A stretch of DNA of 64,000 nt from CAZUNO01 sp964621445 [NCBI: Candidatus Hadarchaeota archaeon]. GTDB taxonomy: Archaea; CAYQAE01; CAYVLA01. The DNA is taken from NCBI GenBank assembly GCA_964621445.1, contig CAZUNO010000016.1:8929-72928 (forward strand), written 5' to 3'. Within the stretch, counting starts at the first letter, position 1. Each line of letters opens with the position of its first letter. A program made the position numbers and the translations under genes. Positions 25,947-34,303 of this stretch are shown one piece after another. The notes beneath the pieces were generated by a model, which did not search any database, had not been told where the DNA came from, and was given only the letters and a program-made list of their open reading frames with translations.

Positions 25947-26423
25947 ACGACAAACAGGGCCAGGGGCAAAGTTTGGCTTGAGAAGGACGGTAAACCCCTC
26001 ATAGGCAAGGGGAGAGCAAAGCTCCTAGAGTATATTGAGGAGACGGGATCCATTAGGGAAGCCGCCTCTGAGATGGGATTATCTTATAGATATGCCTGGG
26101 AGATGATTTCAAAGATGAACCAGGCCTGTAAATCTAGGGTTGTATCCTCGAAGCGGGGGGGCAGTCAAGGTGGAGGGTCGCAACTGACGGAGGAAGGAAG
26201 ACAACTCCTCAAACTCTACCGGGAGGCCGAGGAGTCGGGCATAAGGCCGGACGGGAGTGCAAGCGGCCTCCTTCATTGCCGGATCTCCGAGAAAAGGTCA
26301 GGGGACGATTTTGTAAAGCTTGCCACCCAGGACGAGGAAGCGGAGATTATCTTCAGGAACACCGGCCTCTTCTCCGAGATGGAGGAGGGAGACGAAATTC
26401 TTATAGCTTTGAAGAGGGAATGA
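25947..26423 (+). CDS. ModE-like HTH regulator with no canonical start codon
   Basis: The frame from 25935 to 26423 encodes the ModE/LysR-type winged HTH: KVWLEKDGKPLIGKGR, LLEYIEETGSIREAA, LSYRYAWEMI and GSQGGGSQLTEEG are classic. ATG 26073 would cut off the first helix of the DNA-binding domain. Yet no ATG, GTG or TTG occurs in frame before it back to the stop at 25932. GAGAGG (25933-25938) is followed 8 bases later by ACG at 25947, which would give exactly the expected N-terminus. Start codon ACG, or an ATG damaged by one transition or misread base, is the best explanation. The C-terminal part (about 60 residues) is a small beta domain, possibly Mop/TOBE-like, and its ligand is not clear. 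Confidence 0.6.
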   Translation, partial: TTNRARGKVWLEKDGKPLIGKGRAKLLEYIEETGSIREAASEMGLSYRYAWEMISKMNQACKSRVVSSKRGGSQGGGSQLTEEGRQLLKLYREAEESGIRPDGSASGLLHCRISEKRSGDDFVKLATQDEEAEIIFRNTGLFSEMEEGDEILIALKRE

Positions 26424-26431
26424 GGAGATAG

Positions 26432-27670
26432 ATGGCGGGGGCTCGGGTTATTACATACGCCGTTCTGATGGGCCTAATGGTTACCATCTTTGCTTTGGGG
26501 AGTATTGCAGGAGCGGAGGGGATGATGGCACCGGGATCCAGGATAATCAGTACCCTGTACGTGGGAGACGCAGGTACCAGGTCCTGGAGACACCTGGCCA
26601 TGGACCCCTTCCTTTCGCTGACCCCGATACCAGCCGCGGTGGGGTTATATCCCAAGGAGCAGATAAGGAAGCATGTAAGGCTCTACATTCCCCGGAATTA
26701 CGAGAGCTACCTGGGGGGAGTGGACCTGCTGGTGATGAGCGACTCGGATCGATCGGTCTTCACCTCAAAACAGCAGGTATGGTTCAGGGACGGTGTGATG
26801 GATGGCGGTGGGTCCCTGATTATGGCTGGTGGATTCGAATCTTTCGGAGGAGCGGGGTGGGGCAATACCTGGAAGGGCTCGGCCGTTGAGGATGTTCTAC
26901 CCGTGTGGTGTCTGAACTACCAGGCCTGGGACTTTCACCCCTTTCTGGCCCGGCCGTCCAGGGACCAGATGGACAATCCCTTCGTGACCTCCCTCGACTG
27001 GGAGACCATGCCCCCCTTCAGCGGGATGAATATAGTGACCCCCAAGATAGGTTCGGAGACCCTGCTGGTGGCAAGTGGCCCTGGTTTGGATATTAATCGG
27101 GAGCCGGTCCTGGTTTACCTGGAGGTGGGGAAGGGAGCAAGCCTGGCCCATATGCCGGACTGGACGCCGGCCTGGGGAACTGATATCTACGAAAACTGGG
27201 AGTACTATGGGGATTACCTGATTAACATGGCCTACCTGGTGGCCGGAATACCGGTCCCCCAGCAGCTGAATCTGGTTCATCTGGTGAGAGCTGAGATAGC
27301 CTCCTATTCCTCGATGAGAGGAGTGGCCATCTCTACCCTGGAATTTGCGGACAAATTTGGAGCCAGGATAACACCTCTGGAAAAAAGGCTGGCAAAGGTT
27401 GAGGAGATGAAGATGGAGGCCGATTTGCATTATCTTGAGCAGAGGTACGAAAATGCGTTGGATGCCATGTCAGAAATCGCCAGCGAGTTCCAGGCCATAA
27501 ACCAGGAGGCGATCAGGGTCAAGGACCAGGCCCTTTTCTGGGTGTATGTAGTTGAATACGTCGCCGTGACCGGCGTGGCTCTGATATCCGGACTATCAAT
27601 ATGGGTCCTGATGATCAGGCGTAGCATATACAGGGAGGCTGGCACCACCAGGCTGAAGTTTCAGCATTGA
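26432..27670 (+). CDS. Membrane protein with extracytoplasmic GATase-like domain (copy 1)
   Basis: A 412-residue protein. An N-terminal signal-like helix (residues 7-26) is followed by about 250 residues with a Rossmann/glutamine-amidotransferase-like pattern (GGVDLLVMSD, GGGSLIMAGGFESFGG). Then come an amphipathic helical region and a membrane segment near the end (WVYVVEYVAVTGVALISG). No catalytic Cys/His pair is obvious. A clear relative lies at 32006-33238: both end in a helix and then R-x-x-Y-x(4)-TT-x-L. It is the last gene of the NikR-like operon. A surface-bound carbohydrate or peptide handling role is only a guess. Confidence 0.6.
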   Translation: MAGARVITYAVLMGLMVTIFALGSIAGAEGMMAPGSRIISTLYVGDAGTRSWRHLAMDPFLSLTPIPAAVGLYPKEQIRKHVRLYIPRNYESYLGGVDLLVMSDSDRSVFTSKQQVWFRDGVMDGGGSLIMAGGFESFGGAGWGNTWKGSAVEDVLPVWCLNYQAWDFHPFLARPSRDQMDNPFVTSLDWETMPPFSGMNIVTPKIGSETLLVASGPGLDINREPVLVYLEVGKGASLAHMPDWTPAWGTDIYENWEYYGDYLINMAYLVAGIPVPQQLNLVHLVRAEIASYSSMRGVAISTLEFADKFGARITPLEKRLAKVEEMKMEADLHYLEQRYENALDAMSEIASEFQAINQEAIRVKDQALFWVYVVEYVAVTGVALISGLSIWVLMIRRSIYREAGTTRLKFQH

Positions 27671-27672
27671 TG

Positions 27673-28173
27673 CTATTCGCTGCGCTGTTTCTTTATCCCG
27701 GTCTGGAATATGAGCTCGTCGATTCTGTTAGGGTCGCGTACACTTCTTAGAAAGAAATGGTCCTCGCCCGTATCTACCCTCACCGTTCCGACATTGAACA
27801 TCCGCTCTAACCATGACTGTATTATATCGCATCGCTCCAGCTTTTGGAAGGGGATGGAGATGGTGTTCCTTCTCAGTATGCCCACCGTCTTGAAAACCCT
27901 GTACTCCGATATCTTGTACCTGGTCCTATACCTCTTCAGCTCCGCACGGGCCACGATAATTATGGCTATTAATAGACAGAAAAGGACAAGCCACATGTTT
28001 AGGCCATAGCCTAGGAGGGACAGGGAGGGGATTATGGAGAAGAAATCGATCCACAGGATGAACCCTATGATCAGGATCAGGATGGCGCCTATATAGCTAC
28101 CCAGATAGAGAATCCTGGAAGGCTTGAATTTGAGGAGAATCTCCTCGCTCTCCGTTTCTTGGTTCCGTGACAC
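27673..28173 (-). CDS. bPH2 (YdbS-like) membrane protein
   Basis: A 166-residue protein with two membrane segments (about residues 23-44 and 55-75) and a C-terminal PH-like domain of the bPH_2 type (RYKISEYRVFKTVGILRRNT, FQKLERCDI, GTVRVDTG). Such proteins are common in archaeal and bacterial membranes and their role is poorly known. It is convergent with the GATase-like gene, with only 2 bases between the stops. Confidence 0.75.
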   Translation of the reverse strand: MSRNQETESEEILLKFKPSRILYLGSYIGAILILIIGFILWIDFFSIIPSLSLLGYGLNMWLVLFCLLIAIIIVARAELKRYRTRYKISEYRVFKTVGILRRNTISIPFQKLERCDIIQSWLERMFNVGTVRVDTGEDHFFLRSVRDPNRIDELIFQTGIKKQRSE

Positions 28174-28265
28174 GTTGTTACCCCCTACATCTAGACACCG
28201 TGGCTTTCATAAATGGGATCGAGCCGTAAACCCAGGTCTTTGCAAAACACGCGGCCGGGGCCTGG

Positions 28266-29018
28266 CTAAAAATTGGAGTCGCCGGAAGCCAGATTGCCTA
28301 GCAAGCCGCCTCCTCCCCGCTTTTTTTCTCCTCTGTCCACGTTGGCAGCTCTCATTATTCTGTCCGCGAGACGTGAGAAGGGAAGGGTTTGCAGGTAGAC
28401 GGTTCCCGGTCCCGAGAGATTTGCCAGGAACAGACCTTCACCGCCGAAGAACATGGTTTTGACGCCCCCGGCCCTCTTGATATCGTAATCAACCGTGTCC
28501 TGAAAGGCCACCAGGCATCCCGTATCCACCCTCAGCGATTGACCCGGGCCCAGGTCCCGCTTGATTACCGTGCCACCGGAGTAGGTGAATGCTAGCCCCT
28601 GGCCCTCGAGTTTCTGGAGTATGAATCCCTCGCCCCCGAAGAACCCCGCTCCGAGACGCTTGGTCAAAGCCACCGTTATGTCGATGCCCTCGGTTGAGCA
28701 GAGGAAGCTGTCCCTCTGGCAAAGATAGCTATTTCCAGGGGTGATCTGCAGGGGTATGACCTTCCCCGGATATGGCCCCGCAAATGCCACCTCACCGTCC
28801 TGGCTTGTGCACTCGAATGTGGTGATAAAGAAGCTCTCCCCGGAGATGGCCCTCTTTATGCCCTTCATTATGCCTCCCCCCGTCGAGGTATCCATGTTGA
28901 CCTCATCGCTCAGGTAGAGCATGGCCCCGGCCTCCGCCTGGAGCTTCTGTCCGACCTTCAAGTTGAATTCCACGGCCTGCATGTCGTCTCCAATAATCTC
29001 GTATTCAACATCAGCCAT
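28266..29018 (-). CDS. AIM24 (TIGR00266) family protein
   Basis: A 250-residue beta-sandwich protein with AEAGAMLYLSDEV, GGGIMKGIKRAISGESFF, GGEGFILQKLEG and a glycine-rich C-terminus. This is the TIGR00266/AIM24 family, tandem-repeated beta folds of unknown biochemical role. The ATG at 29018 is chosen over 29039 because GATTTAAGCC on the minus strand (about 29041-29050) is a TATA box 28 bases before it. It is divergent from the DUF2330-like gene. Confidence 0.82.
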   Translation of the reverse strand: MADVEYEIIGDDMQAVEFNLKVGQKLQAEAGAMLYLSDEVNMDTSTGGGIMKGIKRAISGESFFITTFECTSQDGEVAFAGPYPGKVIPLQITPGNSYLCQRDSFLCSTEGIDITVALTKRLGAGFFGGEGFILQKLEGQGLAFTYSGGTVIKRDLGPGQSLRVDTGCLVAFQDTVDYDIKRAGGVKTMFFGGEGLFLANLSGPGTVYLQTLPFSRLADRIMRAANVDRGEKKRGGGGLLGNLASGDSNF

Positions 29019-29145
29019 GCTTTCCACTGCCTTTTCCATGGCTTAAATCTCTTTGCGAATAACTATGAAGGGAGGAAAATCCGATATGTGGTACGCAGTA
29101 TTTATCAAAAGGGGCAGCATTATACTGGGCGAGGGGGAATCCTCG

Positions 29146-30537
29146 ATGGACCGAACTCGCATTACTCGCCTGATACTAAGCTTCTCAGTACTAATATCCG
29201 TCCTGCTTCCGGTCATGGCCGACCGGGGCATGGTCCCTCTCTCCGGGGTGTCCATTTATGGCCCGGGCCAGAAGGCCATCGTGGCCTGGAATGGCTTCGA
29301 GGAGGTATTGATACTCTCCACGGACGTGTATGCGGAGGAGGAATCCAAGGTGCTAGAGTTTCTTCCCCTCCCCAGCAGGCCGGACCTCATCAACGCCACC
29401 GATTTCTCGCCCTTTGAGAGCGTTCAGGATCTGCTGAATGATTACGGAAATTTAAAGACCGGTTCAAGGGGGAAGCTGGACGACGGCGGGATAGAGATCA
29501 TATTCCATGAGGAGATAGGTGCCCACGATATCACCGTGGTTAGGGTCGATGATTCGGATGATTTTCAATCCTGGGCCAACAGGTTCCTGGAGGATTCGGG
29601 TATTAGTGGCCGGGTTTCCGGTAGGGACCTTTCCCGGTCAGTTGATTCCTATATCTCCAAGGGATACTCATTCTTCGTACTGGACCTGATACAGGCATCC
29701 CCCGAGAGAAGAAGCGTTGAGCCCCTGATCTACAGGTTCAAATCCGATCATCTCTATTTTCCCCTTGAGGTTTCCCGCTTGGCCTCGGGAAGCGTGGATA
29801 TCACCCTATTCACGGTTACCGGGGGGCCCATATATGAGGAGGACCTGCATCACAAACTCTCCCTTGCCAACCGGCAGGGCCCGCTTCGACGCCCGGTGAG
29901 GTTCCGACTTGCTGAGTCCCGTCTCGATGATATTCATCCCAAAATAGGGGATCTCTTCCATGATGACGTATGGCTCAGCGTGGTCGAGTACCACGGCGAG
30001 CTCGACAATCTCGATTTTGATCTGGCCCTCAACAGGATTCAAACCCCGACCGGTGACATTCTAGTCATCAGTCCGTTCTTCTGGATAGGCTCCGGTGTCG
30101 CCCTGGGTATACTAATGGGCATCGTGATCTCTCAGTTAAACATGGGCCTTCTCAGGCTGGATTTCAAGCGTCTGGTGGCATCCATCGATTTCATCATCGT
30201 GTTCCTGCTTATGATCCTGGCCTCGGTGATGTCCTATTCCTGGTCGGGTTACGTATTCTGGATACTTGTCCCCCTGGCCATCCTCACCCTTTATTTCGCG
30301 ATTCGTAGCGGTGATAAGAAGATCATGTTGATCTATATCCTTCTACCGATTCTAGGACTTACCCTTATCTTCACGGTACTCTATGCCCACCTCCTGGAGA
30401 TGGTAATGGCCCTGGTATTCTTCCTAGGCTTCCTGCTTGCTGCGGCCTTTCCTCCTAATGGTGAAAGATCATTGAGCCGGGCCTTTAGCCGGAGCTCCAG
30501 GTGGATTAAGAAATCAAGGCGAAGAGGATCTCTATGA
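29146..30537 (+). CDS. Secreted-domain membrane protein, DUF2330-like
   Basis: A 463-residue protein starting at ATG 29146 with a signal peptide (LILSFSVLISVLLPVMA). The extracytoplasmic region begins with QKAIVAWNGFEEVLILSTDV and continues LPLPSRPDLI, reminiscent of DUF2330 domains. After about residue 305 there are five membrane segments (about 310-331, 345-365, 371-390, 398-418 and 421-439). The frame is open upstream to 29053, but that part lacks a signal sequence. Function is unknown. Confidence 0.65.
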   Translation: MDRTRITRLILSFSVLISVLLPVMADRGMVPLSGVSIYGPGQKAIVAWNGFEEVLILSTDVYAEEESKVLEFLPLPSRPDLINATDFSPFESVQDLLNDYGNLKTGSRGKLDDGGIEIIFHEEIGAHDITVVRVDDSDDFQSWANRFLEDSGISGRVSGRDLSRSVDSYISKGYSFFVLDLIQASPERRSVEPLIYRFKSDHLYFPLEVSRLASGSVDITLFTVTGGPIYEEDLHHKLSLANRQGPLRRPVRFRLAESRLDDIHPKIGDLFHDDVWLSVVEYHGELDNLDFDLALNRIQTPTGDILVISPFFWIGSGVALGILMGIVISQLNMGLLRLDFKRLVASIDFIIVFLLMILASVMSYSWSGYVFWILVPLAILTLYFAIRSGDKKIMLIYILLPILGLTLIFTVLYAHLLEMVMALVFFLGFLLAAAFPPNGERSLSRAFSRSSRWIKKSRRRGSL

Positions 30538-30614
30538 TGAAGAATAGGTTAAATAGACAAAGTGACAATCAAAGCCATTCGTAAAGAGGTTAGCCGTGAT
30601 CCGAGGAGATAGCG

Positions 30615-31238
30615 ATGTTTGGTATAGGGAAGGATAAGAAGGTTTGGGATCCAACGGACGAGAAGGAAGAGGAATCTATGGAGGAAACGTCCAACCCCGG
30701 TGACCCCAAGGATGGGGACGAGGACGCCGCATTGATATCCGAGATGGATAGAGAATACCTGGAGGCCCTGGCCGAGCTGGATTACGGTGACGACGCCGTT
30801 AACCTCCTGGATAAGGCATACCATAAGAGGAGGAAGGAACCGGGAAAGCTTCTGACCCCTTCGGAGGAGGAGGAGTTCCAGTCCCTAGCGGAGGAAGAGG
30901 AAGTAGATGAGGCATCCGAACTCCTGGAGGAGGCCTACCACAGGGCCAAGAAGGAGGAGGAGAGCTTCCTCTCACCGCTGGACAAGGAATACGTCGATAT
31001 GCTGCAGGAGCTCGGCGAACGGGAAAAGGCTAAGACGATTCTCGATGATGCCAGGGAGAGCTTCGATGCACGTAAGGCCGAGCGGGAAGAACATCTTCTG
31101 ACACCAATCGACAAGGAGTATATGGACAGGCTCATGCAGCTGGGCTTGAAGGATGAGGCCCGACAGGTCCTGGACGAGGTCTATCGTGGCAAGAGATCGG
31201 ATGAGGAAAGATTGGGAAATCTGGTAAACCAGGGCTAG
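30615..31238 (+). CDS. Acidic protein with four 40-residue helical repeats
   Basis: A 207-residue, highly acidic protein. After an acidic N-terminus (residues 1-38), four repeats of about 40 residues cover residues 40-200. Each follows (L)xxxD+EYxExLxELGxxxxAxxLLDxAY(+)xxxxExxx(L); copies start at about 40, 80, 119 and 161. The second copy is the most diverged, with FQSLAEEEEV in place of YLEALAELDY. The pattern looks TPR-like in register. There is no membrane segment, so it is probably a cytoplasmic adaptor. The promoter is probably a TATA near 30549-30556. I do not recognise the family. Confidence 0.65.
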   Translation: MFGIGKDKKVWDPTDEKEEESMEETSNPGDPKDGDEDAALISEMDREYLEALAELDYGDDAVNLLDKAYHKRRKEPGKLLTPSEEEEFQSLAEEEEVDEASELLEEAYHRAKKEEESFLSPLDKEYVDMLQELGEREKAKTILDDARESFDARKAEREEHLLTPIDKEYMDRLMQLGLKDEARQVLDEVYRGKRSDEERLGNLVNQG

Positions 31239-32005
31239 TCGAGGGAGCTTAGGAGGCGGGAAATATTCCCCCCTAGAATCCTTCTCCGGGACGCAGGTGG
31301 GATATCCGCTTTTTCGACCTGGAGCAGCGATGATTTGTAGTAGTGAAGTGGGGCATTGCTTCCGAAAACAAGCCTTGAATCCCCGTGGTCCCCTACCATT
31401 CTCCGGATAAAACCTATGGGAAAGGACCATTCACACCCCACCAGGACGTTATCGGTTCGGGACAGAATTTTCTCAACCTCCGCAGCCTTTGCGTTATTGA
31501 CCACCAGCGATAAATCGGGGTGGGACGTGGCGGCATCTATTATCCCCTCCACCTCCGTACCCAGAATTCGAAAAGAGGGATCCAATAGTCGACGGTCCCT
31601 CATCCTGGTGGAGATGAATACCAGCTGGTTCTCGCTTTCAGCGCTGTCCAGCAGTTTTCTGGTCCTTGAATCGGAGAGCCGGTAACGGTGGTGAGAGGGT
31701 ACCATCCGAATGATTGGATGGGTTGGCCCCAGGGGCGGGTTGGTGGGATTAACCACAGGAACCGGTATCAACCCCTCTATCCCTGAAGCGCTTCTCTCAA
31801 GCGCCCGGTTGGCGGCCATGTAGTCGCGATGAAAGATTGCGCCCAGGCTGGATACAAGACATGTACCGACGCTATTCTCCATTGAGACCCTCCTGAGTGA
31901 TGCCGGCTCATTGAAGGGCAGGGGTCTGGTAGGCCAGTTACCGACGTAGCAATTGGTATCTATGGTTCCCCTCAAATCGCTTAGCTCCGGTCCGTCTGAG
32001 TTCAT
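31235..32005 (-). CDS. Amidohydrolase-fold protein lacking its metal ligands
   Basis: A 256-residue protein with the amidohydrolase-2 fold: GTIDTNCYVGNWP in place of the IDxHxH strand, LSLVVNNAKA where a catalytic His would be, and FGSNAPLH near the end. Its close relative at 33314-34111 keeps IDCHAH, IIMAHIGG and FGSDAP. Every metal-binding residue has changed here, so it is probably not a metal hydrolase. Its ATG directly abuts the TAG of the membrane GATase-like gene (32006-32008). It ends overlapping the convergent repeat protein by 4 bases. Confidence 0.68.
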   Translation of the reverse strand: MNSDGPELSDLRGTIDTNCYVGNWPTRPLPFNEPASLRRVSMENSVGTCLVSSLGAIFHRDYMAANRALERSASGIEGLIPVPVVNPTNPPLGPTHPIIRMVPSHHRYRLSDSRTRKLLDSAESENQLVFISTRMRDRRLLDPSFRILGTEVEGIIDAATSHPDLSLVVNNAKAAEVEKILSRTDNVLVGCEWSFPIGFIRRMVGDHGDSRLVFGSNAPLHYYKSSLLQVEKADIPPASRRRILGGNISRLLSSLD

Positions 32006-33238
32006 CTAATCGGGTCCTTGCTCCACTAGCTTGGTGGTCCTGACATCGTGATATAGCTTCCTTTTCACCATGATGGACCATAGCAGGGACCCGGATACGA
32101 AGAGTGTCGAACAGGTAATCAGCCATTCGATTATGTAGACCCAGAGCATGGCATTGTCCTTGACTTTCCTGGCCACGGCCTCCGCCTGGGCGAAGCCATC
32201 GAAGGCCCGTTGGAAGGTCTCCTCACAGCCCATGAAGTCCTGTTCCAGATATTGGTTGGATGCGGTTTGGCCCATCTCCTCCAGCTTCCATATCCGGTCC
32301 TGAATCCTCTGCGTGTTTGCCCCCAGCCTGTCCACGAAATCCTTCAAGGATATTAGAAGTTCCATCTTGTTCCTGAATTCTCGAAAGTTGATCTTAAGTC
32401 TGTGAAATACGTCCACGTCCTCGATGAGGTCCCTTCCAGTGGAGTATAGGACCATGTTGATGATTATATCACCGCCGTAGGGATTATCCTCCCCAAACCA
32501 GCTACCGAACCCGATGAATCCCCCGCAGGTCATGGTCCTCCCCTGGCCGTGATCCCAGGAGACCAGGAAGGGTACCTCGCTGGCGAAATTTCCATATTGG
32601 TAGGCCAGAACCCCGGCGGTCTGTCTGGGTATCACATATCTTGATACTATGGATGTGACCTTCTCTACCCCGTAATCCACGTACGGGGTCATCACCGGAT
32701 CGGGGAATTGCCTGTTTATCCTGATTATGTACAGGTCTAGGGGGCTCTCCCCGCCGCCCCCTCGGGCCACCACCGCTGGCGCGTCGTTGGGGAAGGCCTT
32801 CTGGGTGAGGGAGTTCGCCCAGGAGCTGTGAATCTGGCCAATTATGCTGAACACGCTACCGTCGTTGAACCCCCCTGCTCCCTCCACTATCCTGGTGTAC
32901 AGCCAACTATCCTGTTTATTGGTAAAAAGGTAGTATTCGGGAGCGAGGAGCATGATGTAGTCAAATGTTTCCACCTCCTCATAGGTTCGGGGGAAGTACT
33001 GCCTGATGTATTTCTGCATCGCCTTCATTCCCCCCTTGACCGCGGATGATCTTGAGGGAACTGCCGTGTAACTCATCATGGGATCCTCTCTAAACAGGAC
33101 CTCCGCGTGGTGGCCTCCGTTGACCGTTCCGATGAGAAGGGCATTGATCTTTTCCGTTTGGCATGCGGAGGGCGTTAACCAGGCGATCACTAGGATAAGT
33201 GCCATTAGAGGACGCCTGCCCGGGAGGAGATAGGGCAT
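32006..33238 (-). CDS. Membrane protein with GATase-like domain (copy 2)
   Basis: A 410-residue relative of the 26432-27670 protein. An N-terminal signal-like segment (LMALILVIAWLTPSACQTE) ends in a possible lipobox-type cysteine. The central domain is Rossmann/GATase-like (FDYIMLLAPEYYLFTNKQD), then a helical region, then a membrane segment near the end (WVYIIEWLITCSTLFVSG). The tail KRKLYHDVRTTKL matches RRSIYREAGTTRL of copy 1. It sits between an intact amidohydrolase (33314) and a degenerate one (31235) on the same strand; gaps are 75 and 0 bases. Confidence 0.6.
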   Translation of the reverse strand: MPYLLPGRRPLMALILVIAWLTPSACQTEKINALLIGTVNGGHHAEVLFREDPMMSYTAVPSRSSAVKGGMKAMQKYIRQYFPRTYEEVETFDYIMLLAPEYYLFTNKQDSWLYTRIVEGAGGFNDGSVFSIIGQIHSSWANSLTQKAFPNDAPAVVARGGGGESPLDLYIIRINRQFPDPVMTPYVDYGVEKVTSIVSRYVIPRQTAGVLAYQYGNFASEVPFLVSWDHGQGRTMTCGGFIGFGSWFGEDNPYGGDIIINMVLYSTGRDLIEDVDVFHRLKINFREFRNKMELLISLKDFVDRLGANTQRIQDRIWKLEEMGQTASNQYLEQDFMGCEETFQRAFDGFAQAEAVARKVKDNAMLWVYIIEWLITCSTLFVSGSLLWSIMVKRKLYHDVRTTKLVEQGPD

Positions 33239-33313
33239 GGTCAGTAAAAAATTGCAGCATATAGATAACTATTGGCCTTTAAGCCTCCCCGGGAGCCTGC
33301 TTATAGCTTGTCT

Positions 33314-34111
33314 TTAGGATCGACGATCCCTTTCCTGGAGCCTGGCCAGGGCCATGAAATTTCTTCCCAGTATTTTCTGTCTTTCCTCAGCGGTGACCCG
33401 GGCCGATAATACCTTGCCCAGGTTGGGAAGATATCCGGAGGCTGGGGCATCGGACCCGAAGAGAACCCTGTCCGCTCCCAAATGGTCAACTGCGGCCTCC
33501 ACCATTCCGGCCTCGTTTATGCTTCCACAGATGTCCACCGACACGTTCTCGCGGTCCTCCACCTCCCTTGCCCCGCTTTCCCACTGGCCACCTATGTGGG
33601 CCATGATAATGGGGACCTCGGGGAATGAGGAAGCGAGATCCCCGATCTCTGAGGGCAGCGTCTGGTATCCCTTACCCAGGACGGTGCCCCTTCGCCAGGC
33701 GTGGGCGAGGACGATGAGATCTTTGGTCCGTGCCGTCTCCATAACCGGGTAGACGCGCCTGTCATTTGCTGGACAGGAAATCCATATCTTGATTCCAACA
33801 AAGGCGGGATGGCTAGCATATAGATCGACCTGGTCTTGGGCCTCGGCGCCCCTGGTCGGGTCCAGGTAGATGTAGCCCCAGAGGCCCTGGTTGTCCTCAA
33901 CGGCATCGGCTACCAGTTCATTTCCCTTCCCTACGTTTCCGGGCGCGGACCAGTCCCAGTGGGAGAGACAGGAAACGCATACCCCGTCTATTTGCAGTCT
34001 CTGGGCCTCGTTTACCAGGACCGGGATGTCGCTCCGGTCCCATAGATGGGCATGGCAATCGATGATCGTTTCCCTAAATCCATGTGGGAGATTCTGAATG
34101 TTTCCTGCCAT
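33314..34111 (-). CDS. Amidohydrolase family 2 protein
   Basis: A 265-residue TIM-barrel hydrolase of the ACMSD/amidohydrolase-2 group. Metal ligands are IDCHAH (HxH), the histidine in VLAHAW, IIMAHIGG and the aspartate of FGSDAP. The reaction is not known; members decarboxylate or hydrolyse small acids. It is the first gene of the three-gene minus-strand unit with the GATase-like membrane protein and the degenerate paralogue. It diverges from ilvC with a 192-base gap. Confidence 0.78.
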   Translation of the reverse strand: MAGNIQNLPHGFRETIIDCHAHLWDRSDIPVLVNEAQRLQIDGVCVSCLSHWDWSAPGNVGKGNELVADAVEDNQGLWGYIYLDPTRGAEAQDQVDLYASHPAFVGIKIWISCPANDRRVYPVMETARTKDLIVLAHAWRRGTVLGKGYQTLPSEIGDLASSFPEVPIIMAHIGGQWESGAREVEDRENVSVDICGSINEAGMVEAAVDHLGADRVLFGSDAPASGYLPNLGKVLSARVTAEERQKILGRNFMALARLQERDRRS

Positions 34112-34303
34112 CTATAGGTTCATGCTCCCGGGTTTCCGTTATACTATCCTATTAAAGCATTTTTACCATTATGCAGGCCGCACAGTTACGGTGATGGTAA
34201 GCCTCTTCGAGGGTTTCGATCAGGACCTTGATTTCTCTTTCGGATGTTCCGGCAAGTCATAGTTTTAAGTAACTCGGCCAATGAAGTGGAGAGGCCGGAT
34301 CAC

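Noticed and set aside
34112-34303. Leader attenuator or T-box before ilvC
   Set aside because: No leader peptide, specifier loop or terminator/antiterminator pair was found; the TATA at 34263 leaves only a short leader.
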